64,000 nucleotides of DNA from Enterobacter cloacae subsp. cloacae ATCC 13047 (GTDB taxonomy: Bacteria; Pseudomonadota; Gammaproteobacteria; Enterobacterales; Enterobacteriaceae). Below the pieces are notes generated by a model, which did no database searches, was not told where the DNA came from, and saw only the letters and a program-made list of their open reading frames with translations. Below are positions 61,789 through 64,000 of the stretch, in pieces (within the stretch, counting starts at the first letter, position 1; every line of letters begins with the position of its first letter). The stretch is taken from NCBI RefSeq assembly GCF_000025565.1, contig NC_014121.1:682001-746000 (forward strand). The letters are read 5' to 3'. A program made the position numbers and the translations under genes.

Positions 61789-63351
61789 TTATTTCAGCAG
61801 CTTGTCCAGCATGTTGATATCGCTGTTGTTGTGCAGGTGTGGCACCGTCCAGCCGTGTTGGTCGTACTCAGACATGCAGCGGTCGACCATCGCCATCATT
61901 TTGTCCATGTTGCCGGAGCTTTGCGCCTGGCGCAGACACTGCAGGCGAATTTCGTCCTGGCTGCCGGAGTAATTGATCTCATACAGCTCGTGACGGCCGC
62001 CAAATTCGCTGCCGATGGCATCCCACATCAGCTTCAAAATCTTGATGCGTTCGACGTGATCCATGCCGTTGGAGCCGCGCACGTACTTCGCCAGATACTG
62101 ATCGATCTGCGGGTTGTTCAGATCCCGTGCGCTGGATGGCAGGTAGATCAGCCCGCTGGTGACGTTGCGTTCGATGATGTTTTTAATCTTCGCGTAGGCC
62201 ATTGGCGCCATCACGCGATAGGTTTGCAGCGCCGCGTGATCCGGCAGGTACGCACCGTTCACCCACGGCGTGGCTTCGGAACACATGGAGTCGCTCAGCG
62301 CCCAGAACATATTGCGCCAGGCGACCACTTCGCCGAGATCTGCCTGCACGCCGCGGAACTCCAGGGTGCCGGTACACTCCAGCGATTTTTTCAGCAGGGC
62401 GGTGATGAAGTCGAGCTTCACCGCCAGACGCACGCAGGCCTGCAGCGGGTACATGCGGGCAAAACCGCCTTCCATAGTCCAGCGACGGCAGCGGTCGAAA
62501 TCGCGGTAGATCAGCACGTTTTCCCATGGGATCAGTACATTATCCATCACCAGGATCGCGTCGTTCTCATCAAAACGGCTGGAGAGCGGGTAGTCGTACG
62601 GCGAGCCGGTAGCGCCAGCCACCATCTCGTAGGAGGCGCGGGAGATCAGCTTCACCCCTTCGGCGTCCATTGGCGCGACGAACATCAGCGCAAAGTCCGG
62701 GTTTTCGCCCATCACCTGCGCGGAGCCAAAGCCGATCATGTTGTAGTGGGTCAGCGCCGAGTTGGTGGCAACTACTTTGGCACCGCTGACGATGATCCCG
62801 GCGTCGGTCTCTTTTTCCAGCTTGATATAGACGTCTTTCACCTCGTCCGCCGGTTTGTGGCGGTCGATAGGCGGGTTGACGATAGCGTGGTTAAAGTACA
62901 GGCCGGTTTCCTGAATGCGGGTATACCAGTTACGGGCATTTTGCTCAAACTGGCCGTAGAAGGCCGGGTTTGCGCCGAGCGCGCAGCCGAACGCGGCTTT
63001 GTAGTCCGGCGTGCGGCCCATCCAGCCGTAGCTCAGGCGAGACCACTCGGCGATGGCGTCTCGCTGCTGACGCAGGTCGTCGGCGCTTTTCGCCACGCGG
63101 AAGAACTTATGGGTGTAACCGCCGCTGCCGGTGTCGGTGCCCCAGCACAGCGTATCCTGCATGTCCGGTTTGTGCAGCGCGTCGTACATCTGCGCGATGG
63201 AGGCCGCCGCATTGCGAAACGCCGGATGGGTGGTGACGTCTTTAACGCGCTCGCCGTAGATATAAATCTCGCGGCCATCCTGCAGGCTTTTTAAATACTC
63301 TTCGCCGGTTAACGGGCGTTTGGTATCAGCGCGGAACTCTTCAGGCTTCAT
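61789..63351 (-). CDS. hpaB: HpaB, 4-hydroxyphenylacetate 3-monooxygenase oxygenase component
   Basis: 520 residues, full length. Recognisable blocks are MKPEEFRADTKRPLTGEEYL, DPQ-equivalents such as VNPPIDRHKPADEVKDVY, and the flavin/substrate region ATNSALTHYNMIGFGSAQ. It hydroxylates 4-hydroxyphenylacetate to homoprotocatechuate with FADH2 from HpaC. The meta-cleavage genes are not in the window and probably lie beyond its end, as in E. coli W where hpa genes follow btsT. Confidence 0.96.
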   Translation of the reverse strand: MKPEEFRADTKRPLTGEEYLKSLQDGREIYIYGERVKDVTTHPAFRNAAASIAQMYDALHKPDMQDTLCWGTDTGSGGYTHKFFRVAKSADDLRQQRDAIAEWSRLSYGWMGRTPDYKAAFGCALGANPAFYGQFEQNARNWYTRIQETGLYFNHAIVNPPIDRHKPADEVKDVYIKLEKETDAGIIVSGAKVVATNSALTHYNMIGFGSAQVMGENPDFALMFVAPMDAEGVKLISRASYEMVAGATGSPYDYPLSSRFDENDAILVMDNVLIPWENVLIYRDFDRCRRWTMEGGFARMYPLQACVRLAVKLDFITALLKKSLECTGTLEFRGVQADLGEVVAWRNMFWALSDSMCSEATPWVNGAYLPDHAALQTYRVMAPMAYAKIKNIIERNVTSGLIYLPSSARDLNNPQIDQYLAKYVRGSNGMDHVERIKILKLMWDAIGSEFGGRHELYEINYSGSQDEIRLQCLRQAQSSGNMDKMMAMVDRCMSEYDQHGWTVPHLHNNSDINMLDKLLK

Positions 63352-63490
63352 AGGGACCTCGTATCGGAATTGGTTTGTTAAATTTATGTTTTGTTTTTGT
63401 TGTTTAATTGAAGCGTGAGAGGGGCGGAACGTGAAGGGACGATTGGGACAACGGCAGGTACTTTTCGCGAGAGATCGCAGAGTGTGATTT

Positions 63491-63531
63491 CCCTCACCCT
63501 AACCCTCTCCCAACGGGAGAGGGATCCCCAG
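63491..63531. repeat. Family B palindrome joined to an IS10-like end
   Basis: CCCTCACCCTAACCCTCTCCC then AACGGGAGAGGGATCCCCAG. The last part continues as GGGATCCCCAGTAAT, identical over 15 bases to the inverted right end of the IS10-like element at 56495. Confidence 0.7.
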
Positions 63532-63540
63532 TAATGTTTA

Positions 63541-63850
63541 CCGAAAGCGATGAACGTTGTTTCAGGAAAATGAATGACTTACAGCGACGCCCTGGTCCGG
63601 CTGTAAATCGCTGAGGCGTTTCCTGCAGGCCGGGGCGAGGCGCAGGGATGCGCCGAGAGGGCGGCCTTACAGGGACGTTACATCCGCCCGTCCCCGATAA
63701 GCCGGAAGGAATAAGCCGAAGGCACCGCGAAGCGGCGATTTACCGCCGGGAGCCCGGGTCGCCAGGGTGGTGGCGACTGAGCCACCCTGGCACGTTCACG
63801 GGTCATGTTGTTACAGAGTAGCAAGGAACATAAAGTGAACGGAATGACCT
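63541..63850. other. Structured GC-rich element of unknown nature
   Basis: The block contains several inverted repeats, among them GCCAGGGTGG and CCACCCTGGC around 63759-63792. It has no start-and-frame pattern of a gene; a 70-codon frame on the minus strand looks incidental. It is bounded on both sides by family B palindromes with IS10-like ends, as a small non-autonomous element would be. Confidence 0.5.
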
Positions 63851-63866
63851 CCACAGCCGTATGTTC

Positions 63867-63965
63867 CCCCTCACCCCAGCCCTCTCCCAAAGGGAGAGGG
63901 GGCCGTCTGTGCAGGCATTATTTATGGAGATCCCTCAGCCCGTTGGGAGAGGGCAGAGGTGAGGG
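63867..63965. repeat. Family B palindrome with IS10-like solo end
   Basis: CCCTCACCCCAGCCCTCTCCC then AAAGGGAGAGGG is followed by a 38-bp unit (63901-63938) ending GGAGATCCCTCAG, then CCCGTTGGGAGAGGG. It is the same structure as at 45517-45606. Confidence 0.7.
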
Positions 63966-64000
63966 CAACAGGGGAAACCGGTACTTTCTGCGCCCGATAC

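Larger units (their letters stand above)
63352..64000. other. Repeat-rich intergenic region upstream of hpaB
   Basis: No credible gene is present. The first 110 bp are A+T-rich and hold the hpaB promoter. The rest is a mosaic of palindromes: a family B unit (63491-63531), a GC-rich structured block (63541-63850) and a second family B unit with an IS10-like end (63867-63965). Confidence 0.8.

Noticed and set aside
63678..63890. 70-codon minus-strand frame in the structured block
   Set aside because: It is built from palindromic repeats and has no family pattern.

Overview
The window reads as chromosome of a member of the Enterobacter cloacae complex or a close relative. The support is a FosA2-like fosfomycin thiol transferase, the high GC content of the core genes, and a gene order (symE, yjiR/yjiS, yjiN, yjiA, yjiX, btsT, hpaBC) that matches the region around leuX in Escherichia. 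No database search was possible, so names rest on recognised motifs and recalled family sequences.

Region 1 (1-13606) is a P4-like phage satellite integrated in the 3' end of a tRNA-Leu(CAA) gene. A 14-bp att repeat flanks it (51-64 and 13593-13606). Recognisable P4 parts are the C-terminal end of the integrase, a cos site, the late operon sid-delta-psu with a Delta-binding site, an iteron origin, vis, a CI-type immunity RNA, a Kil/Icd-like gene, two small genes, the alpha replication gene and the paired crr repeats. The satellite looks crippled. An IS3-family element has replaced the N-terminal part of int, and alpha carries an in-frame amber codon at 205. Between int and cos, the usual cargo slot of P4 satellites, lies an AT-rich three-gene operon (6843 to 1846, minus strand) that I cannot assign. 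It is the best candidate for an undescribed or little-described anti-phage system. An IS903-like element, itself interrupted by an IS2-like element, sits exactly on the stop/start junction of its first two genes.

Region 2 (13610-20600) holds an HNH endonuclease of the phosphorothioate-dependent type, an SOS-regulated symE toxin gene, and a second tryptophanyl-tRNA synthetase gene preceded by what looks like a classical Trp attenuator with a Trp-Trp leader peptide. Next come fosA, and a LacI-type regulator divergent from a glycosidase and sugar-transporter pair.

Region 3 (20607-33403) is a metabolic and signalling island. A minus-strand operon (amidohydrolase, DoxX, MFS exporter with a monooxygenase-like tail, alpha/beta hydrolase) diverges from a plus-strand operon (isochorismatase-like hydrolase, two XapX proteins, a lone receiver domain and a 1860-residue kinase/ATPase/histidine-kinase protein). 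A FixJ-type response regulator converges on the latter. Repeated TATA(A/C)C motifs in the divergent promoter suggest that this regulator controls both arms.

Region 4 (33583-53435) carries mostly single genes and small operons: a VOC protein, a DeoR regulator, an orphan ClpP, roxA, yjiR/yjiS, a second MocR regulator with a CMD-family protein, a LysR/aldehyde dehydrogenase pair, a GNAT/DUF1778 toxin-antitoxin pair, an ABM-ACT-ArsR operon, a MarR-HlyD-DUF2955 efflux operon, yjiN, a LysE exporter, an AraC/aldehyde dehydrogenase pair, a lipoprotein and a YfaZ-type outer-membrane protein.

Region 5 (53436-64000) holds a phytase-like esterase with a predicted PhoB box, an IS10-like element inserted in a palindromic intergenic repeat, yjiA, yjiX, btsT with recognisable BtsR and CRP sites, a WYL regulator, hpaBC, and a repeat-rich intergenic tail. 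Two families of palindromic repeats recur between genes from 20 kb onward.
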